Positions 1-7,465 are shown, counted from the first letter of the stretch. The stretch is DNA of 13,268 nucleotides from Acidobacteriaceae bacterium (GCA_003136335.1 PLEA01000349.1:1-13268); one strand, 5' to 3'. Notes: a model not told the origin generated them from the letters alone. Numbers and translations are program-made.

Positions 1-705
1 GACGGCTGGGCCTATGACATCGGCTACGGCGGACTCGACCATGTGCTGGCCAGCGGGCGCAACGTGAACGTTCTGGTGCTCGATACCGAGGTGTACTCGA
101 ACACCGGCGGGCAGGCCTCGAAATCCACGCCGCGCGGCGCGGTCGCAAAGTTTGCCGCGGGCGGAAAGCCGGGTCCGAAGAAAGACCTCGGACTGATGGC
201 CATGACCTACGGCAACGTCTATGTGGCGAGCGTTGCGATGGGCGCGAAAGATGAGCACACCCTCAAGGCGTTTCTGGAAGCGGAAGCCTACGACGGGCCG
301 AGCATCATCATTGCCTACTCGCACTGCATCGCCCACGGCATCGACATGACTACGGCGATGACCGATCAGAAGGTTGCGGTTGAATCGGGTCAATGGCTGC
401 TCTATCGCTACAACCCAGAGCGGGCCGGGGCGGGAGAAAATCCACTGGCGCTCGATTCGCGCGCTCCTACGCGCAAACTGCAGGAATATCTGCTGCAGCA
501 GACCCGCTTCAAAATGCTCACCAAGAGCAAACCGGAAGACGCACAGCGTTTGTGGAAGATGGCACAGCAGGACGTGGAAACTCGCTACCGCATGTACGAA
601 TACATGGCCAGCCGCAAAACCGAAGCACAAGCCGCTGCCAAGGATGCCCCCGAAAAACCCGCACCGGCCGCAGGGAAGCCGATACCCACTGGAGCTACGC
701 GCTAG
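1..705 (+). CDS. nifJ: Pyruvate:ferredoxin (flavodoxin) oxidoreductase, C-terminal part (5' end outside window)
   Basis: The frame is open from base 1 and gives about 234 residues; family members are near 1,170-1,200, so only the C-terminal thiamine-diphosphate (TPP) domain is here. The enzyme oxidatively decarboxylates pyruvate with CoA to acetyl-CoA and CO2, reducing ferredoxin or flavodoxin in the cytoplasm. The visible start, DGWAYDIGYGGLDHVL, is the beginning of the TPP/Mg motif (GDG...N), completed by LDTEVYSNTGGQ about 25 residues on. STPRGAVAKFAAGGK and the Y-x-H-C-I-A-H-G segment follow, as expected for NifJ. The last ~30 residues are Ala/Pro/Lys-rich (KDAPEKPAPAAGKP) and look like a disordered tail. 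The stop is TAG at 703-705. The DHOD-like gene starts 18 bases later, so the two are probably co-transcribed. The iron-sulfur domains cannot be judged from this fragment. Confidence 0.95.
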   Translation, partial: DGWAYDIGYGGLDHVLASGRNVNVLVLDTEVYSNTGGQASKSTPRGAVAKFAAGGKPGPKKDLGLMAMTYGNVYVASVAMGAKDEHTLKAFLEAEAYDGPSIIIAYSHCIAHGIDMTTAMTDQKVAVESGQWLLYRYNPERAGAGENPLALDSRAPTRKLQEYLLQQTRFKMLTKSKPEDAQRLWKMAQQDVETRYRMYEYMASRKTEAQAAAKDAPEKPAPAAGKPIPTGATR

Positions 706-723
706 CCGCGCGAGGAGGAAGTT

Positions 724-1740
724 ATGATCGATCTCAGCACCACCTATCTCGGCATGAAATTGCGCTCGCCACTCGTGGTCTCCGCCTCGCCGCTCTCGCG
801 CGATGTGGAAGGAATTTGCCGCATGGAAGAAGCAGGGGCCTCGGCCGTGGTGCTTTACTCGCTCTTCGAAGAGCAGTTGCGCCAGGAGGAAGCGGACCTT
901 AATTACCACCTCGCCGCGGGCACGGAGAGCTTCGCCGAATCGCTCACCTACTTTCCGCAGGCCAGCGAGTTTCCCACCGGGCCTGAGGGTTACCTCGAGC
1001 ACATCCGTAAGGCAAAGGCAGCGGTGAACATTCCGATCATCGCCAGCCTCAATGGATCAACTCTAGGTGGATGGACCAAGTTCGCCGCCGAAATCGAGCG
1101 GGCGGGCGCGGATGCCATCGAATGCAACGTGTACTACATTCCCACCGATCCGAAGCTGACGGCCGACGATATTGAAAAAACCTACCTGGATATTCTACGG
1201 GCGGTGAAAGCAACGGTCACAATTCCCGTCGCAGTAAAATTGAGCCCCTTCTTCAGCAACCTGTCGAATATGGCCCATCGCCTGGATAAAGCTGGCGCGG
1301 ACGCGCTGGTGCTCTTCAATCGCTTTTATCAGCCCGACATCGACCTCGAAGAATTGGAAATTCGTCCGAACGTTCTGTTGAGCACGCCCCAGGCGCTGCG
1401 CCTGCCGCTTACCTGGATCGGAATTCTGTACGGCCGTGTAAAGGCCGGTCTCGCAGCCACCGGCGGAGTGCATGGCGCCGAAGACGTAGTCAAGTTGCTG
1501 ATGGTGGGAGCTAATGTCACCATGATGTGCTCGTCCCTGATGCGCAACGGCATCAATCATCTCCGTCACGTAGAGCGTGAGCTGCGCGACTGGATGGAAG
1601 AGCACGAGTACGAATCCGCGGCGCAGATGCAGGGCAGCATGAGCCAACTCCGTTGCCCCGATCCCGGCGCCTTCGAGCGCGCGCAATATATGCGCGCCGT
1701 CAAAGGCATGCAGCACATCCAAATGGCCGGCTGGCACTGA
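724..1740 (+). CDS. Dihydroorotate dehydrogenase-like FMN protein, partner of nifJ
   Basis: 338 residues, with a strong ribosome binding site (GAGGAGGA, 711-718) 5 bases before the ATG. It reads as a DHOD class 1-type FMN TIM barrel: N-terminal YLGMKLRSPLVVSASPLSRD, a central VAVKLSPF whose Lys172 would sit by the FMN, and a phosphate-binding ATGGVHG near 246-251. In class 1 DHODs the catalytic Cys lies in E-L-N-L-S-C-P-N. Here the equivalent is E133-C-N-V-Y-Y-I-P140, with Tyr138 in the Cys position by my alignment, so true dihydroorotate oxidation is doubtful. Genes of this kind are commonly annotated as DHOD-like next to nifJ, and the 18-base spacing suggests a shared transcript. A redox role tied to the ferredoxin pool is an inference; the substrate is unknown. 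I do not call it pyrD. Confidence 0.88.
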   Translation: MIDLSTTYLGMKLRSPLVVSASPLSRDVEGICRMEEAGASAVVLYSLFEEQLRQEEADLNYHLAAGTESFAESLTYFPQASEFPTGPEGYLEHIRKAKAAVNIPIIASLNGSTLGGWTKFAAEIERAGADAIECNVYYIPTDPKLTADDIEKTYLDILRAVKATVTIPVAVKLSPFFSNLSNMAHRLDKAGADALVLFNRFYQPDIDLEELEIRPNVLLSTPQALRLPLTWIGILYGRVKAGLAATGGVHGAEDVVKLLMVGANVTMMCSSLMRNGINHLRHVERELRDWMEEHEYESAAQMQGSMSQLRCPDPGAFERAQYMRAVKGMQHIQMAGWH

Positions 1741-1772
1741 CGGCGGCTTAACGGATCTCCTAAACGGCCTTC

Positions 1773-1837
1773 AAAGGACCCGGCTTCACAGGCTGCTGAA
1801 ATAATCCGCCTTCGCCTGTTTTGAAAGGACCCGGCTT
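1773..1837. repeat. 14-base direct repeat, two copies 51 bases apart
   Basis: AAAGGACCCGGCTT occurs exactly at 1773-1786 and 1824-1837. The 37 bases between the copies include ACAGGC and GCCTGT as possible hairpin arms (1788-1793 and 1814-1819), so the unit is repeat - loop - repeat. It lies just after the DHOD-like stop and just before the REP-like hairpins. The repeat is plain in the sequence. Its origin (dispersed repeat, remnant of a small element) is unknown. Confidence 0.75.
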
Positions 1838-1861
1838 TAGCCTCAGAGCAACTCATCTAGA

Positions 1862-1907
1862 GACAGCCGCCTCGGCTGTCCAGCCAAGGGCGAAGCCCGG
1901 CGCGCCC
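1862..1907 (-). repeat. REP-like twin-hairpin element, copy 1
   Basis: Two adjacent inverted repeats: GACAGCCG (1862-1869) with CGGCTGTC (1873-1880), and GGGCG (1888-1892) with CGCCC (1903-1907). Read on the minus strand the order is GGGCG..CGCCC, a short linker, then CTGGACAGCCG and its complement. This matches the order and core of the element at 6793-6831 on the plus strand. Such paired GC-rich hairpins between genes are typical of dispersed REP-like repeats. There is no T-run, so it is not a classical terminator. Confidence 0.6.
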
Positions 1908-2146
1908 AGCGCAAATCCTCGATTCATCCGAATGCTTTCCGAAACTGTCGGAACGTTGGTCGAACGGCATCAGGCTACCTGCTGGGGATGCACCAGACAT
2001 TTCGACCCGACCACGAAGCACGCAACTAATTGAAAACCCTATGCTTCATACGTCACTGTACGCACATATGTGTAAGACAAACGTTTCTGCAGGAACACTA
2101 TGGAAATCTCTCGTCTCCAGCGCGAACCCGCTTTCTCTGCAAGCAC

Positions 2147-4144
2147 TTACAACGACCCAGGCAGTAAATCCAGCGTCAGCACCTGAAATGGCCGCAGGTG
2201 AAACGTATGTTGTTCGTGCGCTGGAATGCGCAACGTCTGCGCGGCACCGTCGCCTTTCCACGGGCTGCGCGCGGCATAAGCCTGTGCACTACCTCCGGAG
2301 AGTTCGAGGAGTGTGGAAAGACTCCCCGTAAAATCCTGTGACTGGTCGCTTGGATTGCGCAGGGTCACGATCGCTTTCTCTTGCGACCACGACGCCCAGC
2401 CATAGACTTCGAGGCGCGCCGGATCGCCGCCGATCCAGCGTGAGTCTTTGAGCGTCTGCGCGTTGTCGCGCGACCATTTCGCGGCCTCGGCCAAAACATC
2501 CCAGTCGTCCGCAGAGAGCAGCGACGGAGTGATGTACATCTCCTGCAACTGCGTCCCGGTGCCAAAGTATGAATGAACTTCGTCGGCAAAATCGTGGCCA
2601 GGATCGCTGCCCAGACGCTCCGCGTAGCGGGCAAAGATGAGTCCGTGCAGCATCAACGAATTTATCGGGAACAGCGGACCTTCTTCAACCACCCAACGAT
2701 AAATTTGGGAGTCGCGATAGGTGATCCAGCGCTGGCGGTTGGAACCGACGCCGGCGAAGCTGTGGTCGTCGCCACCGCGCCAAATCGAATCGGCATAGAG
2801 CAGCCAGAATGGCGAAGGATAAGTTCCGGTGGTGAGGTTTACGTAGAGGTCCGGCTTTTTCCCGCGCAGTTCGCCGATCAGGTGAATGGCAGCGTCAAAG
2901 TCGCTGTCGAACTCGCTCCCCTTGATAACCTCGTTTGCGTTGCCCGTGCCGTCGAACTTGAACTGATTCACGCCGTATTTCTCAATCATGTTGAGGCAGG
3001 TATCGCGGAAGTACTTATAGTATTTGGGCCCCGACAGCGCGAGTCCGCCTTCATTGGTTTCGAATCCTTGCGTGCGGGCGGAAGCCAAACGCTGCTCTTT
3101 GGGTTTGTCGTAACCGCCCCACGGAGATAGCCAAATGCCAGGGGCGGCGCCGTACTCTGCTGCGGTTTGGGAAACTTTCGTCAGGCCATCGGGAAAACCG
3201 GGATTGAATTTCCAGAGAGTCGCGGGATCGTCCCAACCATCGTCGAAAAGAAAGCTGTCCAGTTTGACTCCGCGTTGTTTCGTCAGTTCCTCGCCGAAAG
3301 TGTGAACTACTGCGACCGCGCTTGGTTCGTTGTAGCGGTCGAAGTATCCCAAGTCATACCAGGAGTTGTAGTGCAGAAAAGTTCGATAAGGATGAGCGCG
3401 TTCGAGCTCCACATATTTCAGGAAGTCGCGACGCAACTGCGCGGCATGGGTCACGCCGATCACTGACGAATAGGCTACGCTTTGCCCGGCTTGCAGCGGA
3501 AGTTCGCGCGAGAGCCAGCACGACACGCGGTCGTCGCGTACGCGGCACTCGGATAATGGATGTTCGAAGCCGAGGAACCAAGTCCCGGCCGTGACGGGCG
3601 ATCCCTTAGAGCGGCCAGAGACTGCGGCGCCGGGAAGGAACGCGTCGATGAGATCGATCTGAGTCAGCGCGAAAGATTGTTGCGCGGCGCGAATTGTGAC
3701 TTCCTGACGAATGTAGTTGGCGCCTTCGCGGAGGATTGCCCGCCAACTGATTTGGACCTTGGCGGAGAGATCTTCGAGTTCGATGCGCACTTGCCGGCCC
3801 GGTAAGTGATCGGCAGCTCTGGACGAGTCTTTCGAAGTTGGGGCCTCCTCGATCACGGGCGCTGCAACAATCTTAAAGTCTGATGAATGTAGGACCGGAC
3901 CTTCTCTGGGCACCAACTCAAACACACTGCCGGCAAGAGGCAAGCTTGCTCTAGTGAGATTGTTGGCGAGACCTTGCCAATGCAGAGACGCGCCACGGAT
4001 GGACCACGTCGCCGAGATCGCATCATTCGACAGGGTGATGCTGTCGCCTTGTCGTGCAGCGTGCACGGTGGGTAGCGGCGAGGCTTGAACCGGCGCGATA
4101 ACCATCAGCAAAAGAACGCATGGGAGAAAAAGAAGACGTAGCAT
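2147..4144 (-). CDS. Secreted GH36-like (clan GH-D) glycoside hydrolase, probable alpha-galactosidase type
   Basis: 665 residues. A Sec signal peptide (MLRLLFLPCVLLLMVIAPVQA, V-Q-A likely before the cut after residue 21) points to export. Three parts are apparent: an N-terminal beta-rich region (~30-235), a catalytic TIM barrel (~250-540) and a C-terminal beta domain (~575-660). The barrel has HYNSWYDLGYF (~258-268), FLFDDGWDD (298-306), GIWLSPWGGYD and QFKFDGTGNANE (394-405). Asp398 in KFDG is the likely nucleophile, in place of the usual GH36 K-W/Y-D motif. The general acid is less clear; Asp459/Asp460 in IWRGGDD, or Asp452, are candidates. GH36 includes alpha-galactosidases and alpha-N-acetylgalactosaminidases, so the sugar is open. 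The start is backed by GAAGGA nine bases upstream (minus strand of 4154-4159). It follows glpK in the same direction after 250 bases, probably as a separate unit; I found no convincing promoter there. Confidence 0.8.
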   Translation of the reverse strand: MLRLLFLPCVLLLMVIAPVQASPLPTVHAARQGDSITLSNDAISATWSIRGASLHWQGLANNLTRASLPLAGSVFELVPREGPVLHSSDFKIVAAPVIEEAPTSKDSSRAADHLPGRQVRIELEDLSAKVQISWRAILREGANYIRQEVTIRAAQQSFALTQIDLIDAFLPGAAVSGRSKGSPVTAGTWFLGFEHPLSECRVRDDRVSCWLSRELPLQAGQSVAYSSVIGVTHAAQLRRDFLKYVELERAHPYRTFLHYNSWYDLGYFDRYNEPSAVAVVHTFGEELTKQRGVKLDSFLFDDGWDDPATLWKFNPGFPDGLTKVSQTAAEYGAAPGIWLSPWGGYDKPKEQRLASARTQGFETNEGGLALSGPKYYKYFRDTCLNMIEKYGVNQFKFDGTGNANEVIKGSEFDSDFDAAIHLIGELRGKKPDLYVNLTTGTYPSPFWLLYADSIWRGGDDHSFAGVGSNRQRWITYRDSQIYRWVVEEGPLFPINSLMLHGLIFARYAERLGSDPGHDFADEVHSYFGTGTQLQEMYITPSLLSADDWDVLAEAAKWSRDNAQTLKDSRWIGGDPARLEVYGWASWSQEKAIVTLRNPSDQSQDFTGSLSTLLELSGGSAQAYAARSPWKGDGAAQTLRIPAHEQHTFHLRPFQVLTLDLLPGSL

Positions 4145-4365
4145 TTCCAGATTTCCTTCTCCGCGTGCGAGATCCTTCCCTGCGCTTGAAAAGCGGCTAC
4201 CGTCAGGATGACGCCCTTCGGAATGAGAAACTATTGAAACTCAAACTGCAAACTAACTAACATCGGAAGAAACAAGACGCCTGTGGCTTTCTAAATAGCA
4301 GACCAAATTCAAAACAGCCCACTACCAACATCGTGCTGTCCTGGCTTCGATGCTAAATCGACCGG

Positions 4366-4393
4366 AAAAAAGTTACAGCCGCCCGGACGCGGC
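4366..4393 (-). terminator. Possible weak intrinsic terminator after glpK
   Basis: On the minus strand, one base past the glpK stop, GCCGC and GCGGC (plus-strand 4378-4382 and 4389-4393) form a 5-base GC stem with a 6-base loop. Six Ts follow after a 6-base gap (plus-strand A-run 4366-4371). The short stem and the gap before the T-run make it weak, but its position is right for ending the glpFK transcript. Confidence 0.35.
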
Positions 4394-4394
4394 G

Positions 4395-5894
4395 TTACTT
4401 TTCGGGCGCTCCCGATTCCCAGTTTTTGGATCGCGAGACAGCCTCGTTCCAGCGGTTGCGCAATAAGTGTGCTTGAGACGCGGGCATTTGCGGCTCAAAG
4501 CGGCGATCTTTCGTCGCGGCGGATGCGTCGAGATCAGTCTTCCAGAAACCGACCGCAAGCCCCGCCAGGTATGCGGCTCCCAGCGCCGTCGTTTCGGTCA
4601 CGGCCGGGCGAACGACGGGCGCGCCGAGAATGTCGGACTGAAATTGCATGAGGCTGTCGTTGGCAGCGGCTCCGCCATCGACTCGCAGTTCCGGCACAGA
4701 TGCTCCGGAATCGCGGCGCATCGCATCCAGCAGGTCGGCAACTTGATAGGCAATGCTCTCCAGCGCTGCGCGGGCCAAGTGACCTGCGGTGCTGCCGCGA
4801 GTGATTCCGAAGATCGAGCCTCGCGCGTACGAGTCCCAATGGGGCGCTCCCAACCCCACGAACGCAGGAACGAAATATACCCCGCCATTGTCAGGCACGG
4901 ACTTTGCTAGCGCCTCGACTTCCTCTGACCTGCGAGTCAAGCCCAGTCCGTCGCGCAGCCACTGAACGACCGCTCCGCCAACAAAGACGCTGCCCTCGAG
5001 AGCATACTCGGTTACATCTTTTATTTTCCAGGCAACGGTCGTAACCAGTCGATTGGAGGACGGCACAGCGCGATTGCCAGTATTCTGCAGCATGAAACAG
5101 CCGGTGCCGTAGGTGTTTTTGGTCAGGCCCGGCCGGATGCAACGTTGTCCGAATAATGCCGCTTGTTGATCGCCGGCAATGCCTGCAAGTGGAATCTTTT
5201 CCAATCCCTTCACCGCGCTCACTTCTCCGCAGATTTCGCTGGAGGATCGCACGGCGGGCATCATAGGGAGCGGGACTCGAAACAGATCGAGAAGTTCGCG
5301 GTCCCAGGCGCCGGTATGAATATTGAAGAGCATGGTGCGCGAGGCATTGCTGGCGTCGGTGGCGTGCACTCGGCCACCTGTCAACTTCCAGAGCAGCCAG
5401 CTATCTACTGTGCCGAATGCTAGTTTGCCTGCTTCGGCGTTGGCGCGCGCGCCGTGAACGTTTTCCAAAATCCACGAGATCTTGCTGGCAGAGAAATAGG
5501 AATCGATCAGCAGACCGGTGCGCTGCTGGATCAGAGGACTGTGGCCTTCACTCCTGAGGCGCTCGCAGAAATCAGCCGTACGACGGTCTTGCCAGACGAT
5601 CGCGTTGTAGACCGGTTCCCCGGTCTCGCGATTCCACACAATCGTGGTCTCGCGTTGGTTGGCGATGCCGATCGCAGCCACATCCTGTGGCCGCGCGCCA
5701 GCCTGAGCCAAGGCCTCGAGAGCCACTGCGATTTGAGAGGAAGCGATCTGCCGGGGATTGTGCTCGACCCACCCGGGCTGCGGAAAAAGCTGATCAAATT
5801 CCCGTTGGGCCATCGAGCGAATGGTTGCTTCCTGATCGAACAAGAGGGCTCGCGAACTGGTTGTGCCCTGGTCGAGCGCTAAAACATATTTCAC
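4395..5894 (-). CDS. glpK: Glycerol kinase
   Basis: ATP-dependent phosphorylation of glycerol to sn-glycerol 3-phosphate in the cytoplasm. From a GTG start the product is 499 residues, the usual family length, and opens with the FGGY phosphate-binding motif (M)[15 protein letters not shown]. Other landmarks are NQRETTIVW and WQDRRT (79-106), [11 protein letters not shown] (182-192), [10 protein letters not shown] (241-250, with Asp241 as catalytic base), NTYGTGCF and [10 protein letters not shown] (404-413). The frame runs open to 6056, but that extension lies inside glpF and has no family similarity. The GTG is preceded at 5 bases by GAGGAG (minus strand of 5900-5905) and overlaps the glpF stop as GTGA, implying translational coupling. 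The fructose-1,6-bisphosphate loop (G-G-T-R-I-P in E. coli) reads G-L-E-K-I-P, so that allosteric control may be weak or absent. Confidence 0.96.
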   Translation of the reverse strand: MKYVLALDQGTTSSRALLFDQEATIRSMAQREFDQLFPQPGWVEHNPRQIASSQIAVALEALAQAGARPQDVAAIGIANQRETTIVWNRETGEPVYNAIVWQDRRTADFCERLRSEGHSPLIQQRTGLLIDSYFSASKISWILENVHGARANAEAGKLAFGTVDSWLLWKLTGGRVHATDASNASRTMLFNIHTGAWDRELLDLFRVPLPMMPAVRSSSEICGEVSAVKGLEKIPLAGIAGDQQAALFGQRCIRPGLTKNTYGTGCFMLQNTGNRAVPSSNRLVTTVAWKIKDVTEYALEGSVFVGGAVVQWLRDGLGLTRRSEEVEALAKSVPDNGGVYFVPAFVGLGAPHWDSYARGSIFGITRGSTAGHLARAALESIAYQVADLLDAMRRDSGASVPELRVDGGAAANDSLMQFQSDILGAPVVRPAVTETTALGAAYLAGLAVGFWKTDLDASAATKDRRFEPQMPASQAHLLRNRWNEAVSRSKNWESGAPEK

Positions 5895-6739
5895 GGTTTC
5901 TCCTCTTGCACCGTACTTCCTCTCGCGGTGCCTGCTCGCAGATCCTGCGCGCCACGAGCCGAATAGGAGGGGCGCAAGAAGCGCCGGATCCCAAAGTCGT
6001 AGATGGCCGCGCCGGCCAAGCCACCGAGCAACGGGGCTACGACCGGAATCCACCACACGCGAGTTCCGTCGGTGATTCCATTGTTACGAAAGCCCGCGAA
6101 GACCGTGAAAAGGCGAGGGCCGAAGTCGCGCGCGGGATTGATGGCATAGCCGTGCATGCCGCCAAAGCTCATGCCGATGGCCACCACCACCAACCCGATC
6201 AACGCGGGTGCAAGATTTGCTCCCGGAGGCGCATTGAATTCATCGACAATGGCGAATATGAGAAGCAGTAGCAAACCGGTGCCGATGAATTGATCCAAAA
6301 AACCCGCCTGCGGCAACGCCGGGAAGGCAGGAAAGGTGGTGAAGACTCCGGCGGTTCGCTCCAGCTGCGGGTCTGCTTGCCGGAAGGCCGGCAAGTAGTT
6401 CCAATACACCAGCGCCGAAGCCACGAACGCTCCGGCGGTTTGGGTGATGGAGTAGGGCAGCACCTTGCGCCAGGAGAAGCCACGAAAGACCGCGAGAGCC
6501 AAGGTTACGGCGGGATTCAGATGAGCTCCCGAGATTTTGCCCGCGAGATAAACGCCCATCATCACTGCGAGTCCCCAGCCCAGCGTGATGTTGGTGAAGC
6601 CGCCGTGGATGGTCTCGCCCGGATTCTTGGAGGGAAACAGCGCGACCATGGCAACCACTCCGTTGCCCAGCAGGATGAGCACAAAAGTTCCCAGGAACTC
6701 CGCGATCAACTCCGCGGTTAACGTGGGCTTCGGGTTCAT
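5891..6739 (-). CDS. glpF: Glycerol uptake facilitator (aquaglyceroporin, MIP family)
   Basis: 282-residue inner-membrane channel for glycerol diffusion. Both MIP signatures are present: [10 protein letters not shown] (Asn75-Pro-Ala) and [13 protein letters not shown] (Asn201-Pro-Ala-Arg204-Asp205). The Asp after NPAR is typical of glycerol channels rather than water-only channels. Hydrophobic segments at roughly 8-35, 50-68, 95-115, 150-168, 178-195 and 230-250 fit six helices plus two half-helices. The cytoplasmic C-terminal tail after ~255 is charged, somewhat longer than usual, and contains the region overlapped by the glpK ribosome binding site. The start ATG has GGAGAC a few bases upstream. 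It is the first gene of the glpFK pair. No clear promoter was found in the upstream 280 bases, which hold a REP-like element. No glpR or glpD lies in the window. Confidence 0.95.
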   Translation of the reverse strand: MNPKPTLTAELIAEFLGTFVLILLGNGVVAMVALFPSKNPGETIHGGFTNITLGWGLAVMMGVYLAGKISGAHLNPAVTLALAVFRGFSWRKVLPYSITQTAGAFVASALVYWNYLPAFRQADPQLERTAGVFTTFPAFPALPQAGFLDQFIGTGLLLLLIFAIVDEFNAPPGANLAPALIGLVVVAIGMSFGGMHGYAINPARDFGPRLFTVFAGFRNNGITDGTRVWWIPVVAPLLGGLAGAAIYDFGIRRFLRPSYSARGAQDLRAGTARGSTVQEEKP

Positions 6740-6792
6740 TCGGGTCTCCGGCGGCAGAGAAGCGCGAGCATCTTGCCGCCCCTTGGCGCAGC

Positions 6793-6831
6793 GGGCGAGG
6801 ACGCCCTCTGGACAGCCGCCGGGACGGCGGC
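6793..6831 (+). repeat. REP-like twin-hairpin element, copy 2
   Basis: Two adjacent inverted repeats: GGGCG (6793-6797) with CGCCC (6802-6806), then GCCGCCG (6815-6821) with CGGCGGC (6825-6831, loop of 3). It carries CTGGACAGCCG, the same 11 bases as copy 1 (1862-1907) but on the opposite strand. It sits 54 bases upstream of glpF, in the divergent glpF/argR intergenic region. I recall near-identical GC-rich hairpins scattered between genes in Acidobacteriota and Verrucomicrobiota; this is memory, not a search. Confidence 0.65.
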
Positions 6832-6954
6832 GCTACATGCTTCTTGACCGCGAAGTAGTCTACCAAGCGGCGGCATTGCTCGCGCGTTTTTCACGGAGCG
6901 CTGACTCCGGTGGTGAATCTGGCTTCCAGAGGTAAACATGGGTGGCCTTTTTTC

Positions 6955-6982
6955 TTGACATCTGGACTCAGGCTCGTAAGAT
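6955..6982 (+). promoter_or_regulatory. Sigma70-type promoter of the arginine operon
   Basis: A perfect -35 box, TTGACA (6955-6960), is followed after 16 bases by TAAGAT (6977-6982), four of six matches to TATAAT. Transcription would begin near 6989-6990, about 30 bases before the argR start. It is the only good promoter I see ahead of the operon, and the ARG boxes lie directly downstream, where bound ArgR could block initiation or clearance. Confidence 0.6.
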
Positions 6983-7020
6983 AGGAACATATTTATGCAT
7001 TAGCGTGAATATTTATTCAT
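6983..7020 (+). promoter_or_regulatory. ArgR operator: one near-perfect ARG box and a weaker upstream box
   Basis: TGAAT-ATTT-ATTCA at 7006-7019 matches the E. coli ARG-box core (TGAAT, four A/T, ATTCA) exactly. Twenty bases upstream, 6989-7000 repeats 11 of the 12 bases of 7009-7020 (ATATTTATGCAT against ATATTTATTCAT). This gives two boxes on the same helix face at about the 21-base spacing known for ArgR hexamer sites, though the left half of the upstream box is degenerate. A third half-site, TGAAT, is at 7023-7027 inside argR. The strong box runs into the argR start codon. Arginine-dependent autorepression of the whole operon is the natural inference. Confidence 0.75.
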
Positions 7021-7465
7021 GATGAATAAAACATTGCGGCAACGGGCGGTCCTCGACGTGTTGAAGCACGGGACGATCGCCAGCCAGGAGGACCTTCAGC
7101 GGCTCCTGCGCAAGCGGGGATTCAAGGTTGGACAGGCGACTTTATCGCGCGACGTCCGCGATCTGAATCTGAGCAAGACTTCTCACGGCTATTCCCTGCC
7201 GCACGGGGACGGTGCGGCCGGCATTGCGCTGCCTCCCGTGTCGCGACTGGTGCGCGAGTTTGTGCTCGATATTCGCTCCGCCCAGAACCTGCTAGTCATC
7301 AAAACGATAGTGGGCAGCGCGCAACCCGTGGCCGCGGCGCTGGATGAAACCGACTGGACCGAGGTCGTGGGCACGATTGCCGGCGACGATACGATCCTGA
7401 TTGTTTGTCCGGATAAAGATGAGGCCCGGAAATTGGTGGGGCGGATCGAGGAAATGCTGTCTTAG
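7019..7465 (+). CDS. argR: Arginine repressor
   Basis: 148 residues, normal for ArgR/AhrC. The N-terminal winged helix (1-70) contains SQEDLQRLLRKRGFKVGQATLSRDV, with Gln39, Ser43 and Arg44 in the DNA-recognition helix. The C-terminal hexamerisation and arginine-binding domain (~75-148) contains GTIAGDDTILIVC (118-130), whose Asp123-Asp124 match the arginine-contacting aspartates of E. coli ArgR. It is the first gene of the arginine operon, behind TTGACA/TAAGAT and an ARG box that ends in its start codon, so autoregulation is likely. Two ATGs in tandem (7019, 7022) could start it. Neither has a recognisable Shine-Dalgarno sequence in the ~30-base leader, so translation may be weak. As the operon's lead gene it would set its own level together with the enzymes it controls. 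Confidence 0.94.
   Translation: MMNKTLRQRAVLDVLKHGTIASQEDLQRLLRKRGFKVGQATLSRDVRDLNLSKTSHGYSLPHGDGAAGIALPPVSRLVREFVLDIRSAQNLLVIKTIVGSAQPVAAALDETDWTEVVGTIAGDDTILIVCPDKDEARKLVGRIEEMLS

Larger units (their letters stand above)
1741..2146. other. Gene-free stretch between convergent genes, with repeats
   Basis: About 400 bases separate the convergent stops of the DHOD-like gene and the glycosidase gene. I see no convincing gene: the short open frames run through repeats and lack ribosome binding sites. The stretch holds a 14-base direct repeat and a twin-hairpin REP-like element, both listed separately. A 6-base inverted repeat (ACAGGC 1788-1793, GCCTGT 1814-1819) followed by TTT is at best a weak terminator for the nifJ transcript. 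A 10-base perfect palindrome (CACATATGTG, 2063-2072) lies near the glycosidase 3' end and could be chance. Confidence 0.7.

Noticed and set aside
1821..2033. A 70-codon plus-strand frame in the gene-free stretch
   Set aside because: It runs through the direct repeat and the REP-like hairpins, lacks a ribosome binding site and resembles the spurious peptides such repeats give.
2063..2072. Perfect palindrome CACATATGTG as an operator site
   Set aside because: Ten bases, a single copy, between convergent gene ends with no promoter nearby; chance is adequate.
1741..2146. Possible insertion-sequence or phage remnant
   Set aside because: No transposase or integrase-like peptide, no terminal inverted repeats and no target duplication could be seen on either strand.
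2573..3130. A 185-codon plus-strand frame inside the glycosidase gene
   Set aside because: Antisense shadow of a gene with a signal peptide and clear glycosidase motifs; no ribosome binding site or family resemblance.
5895..6056. N-terminal extension of glycerol kinase
   Set aside because: It lies wholly within glpF in another frame; the family N terminus, a GTG, a strong ribosome binding site and a GTGA overlap all support the start at 5894.
6736..6990. An 84-codon minus-strand frame upstream of glpF
   Set aside because: It reads through the REP-like element and gives the Ala/Pro/Arg-rich peptide typical of such repeats.
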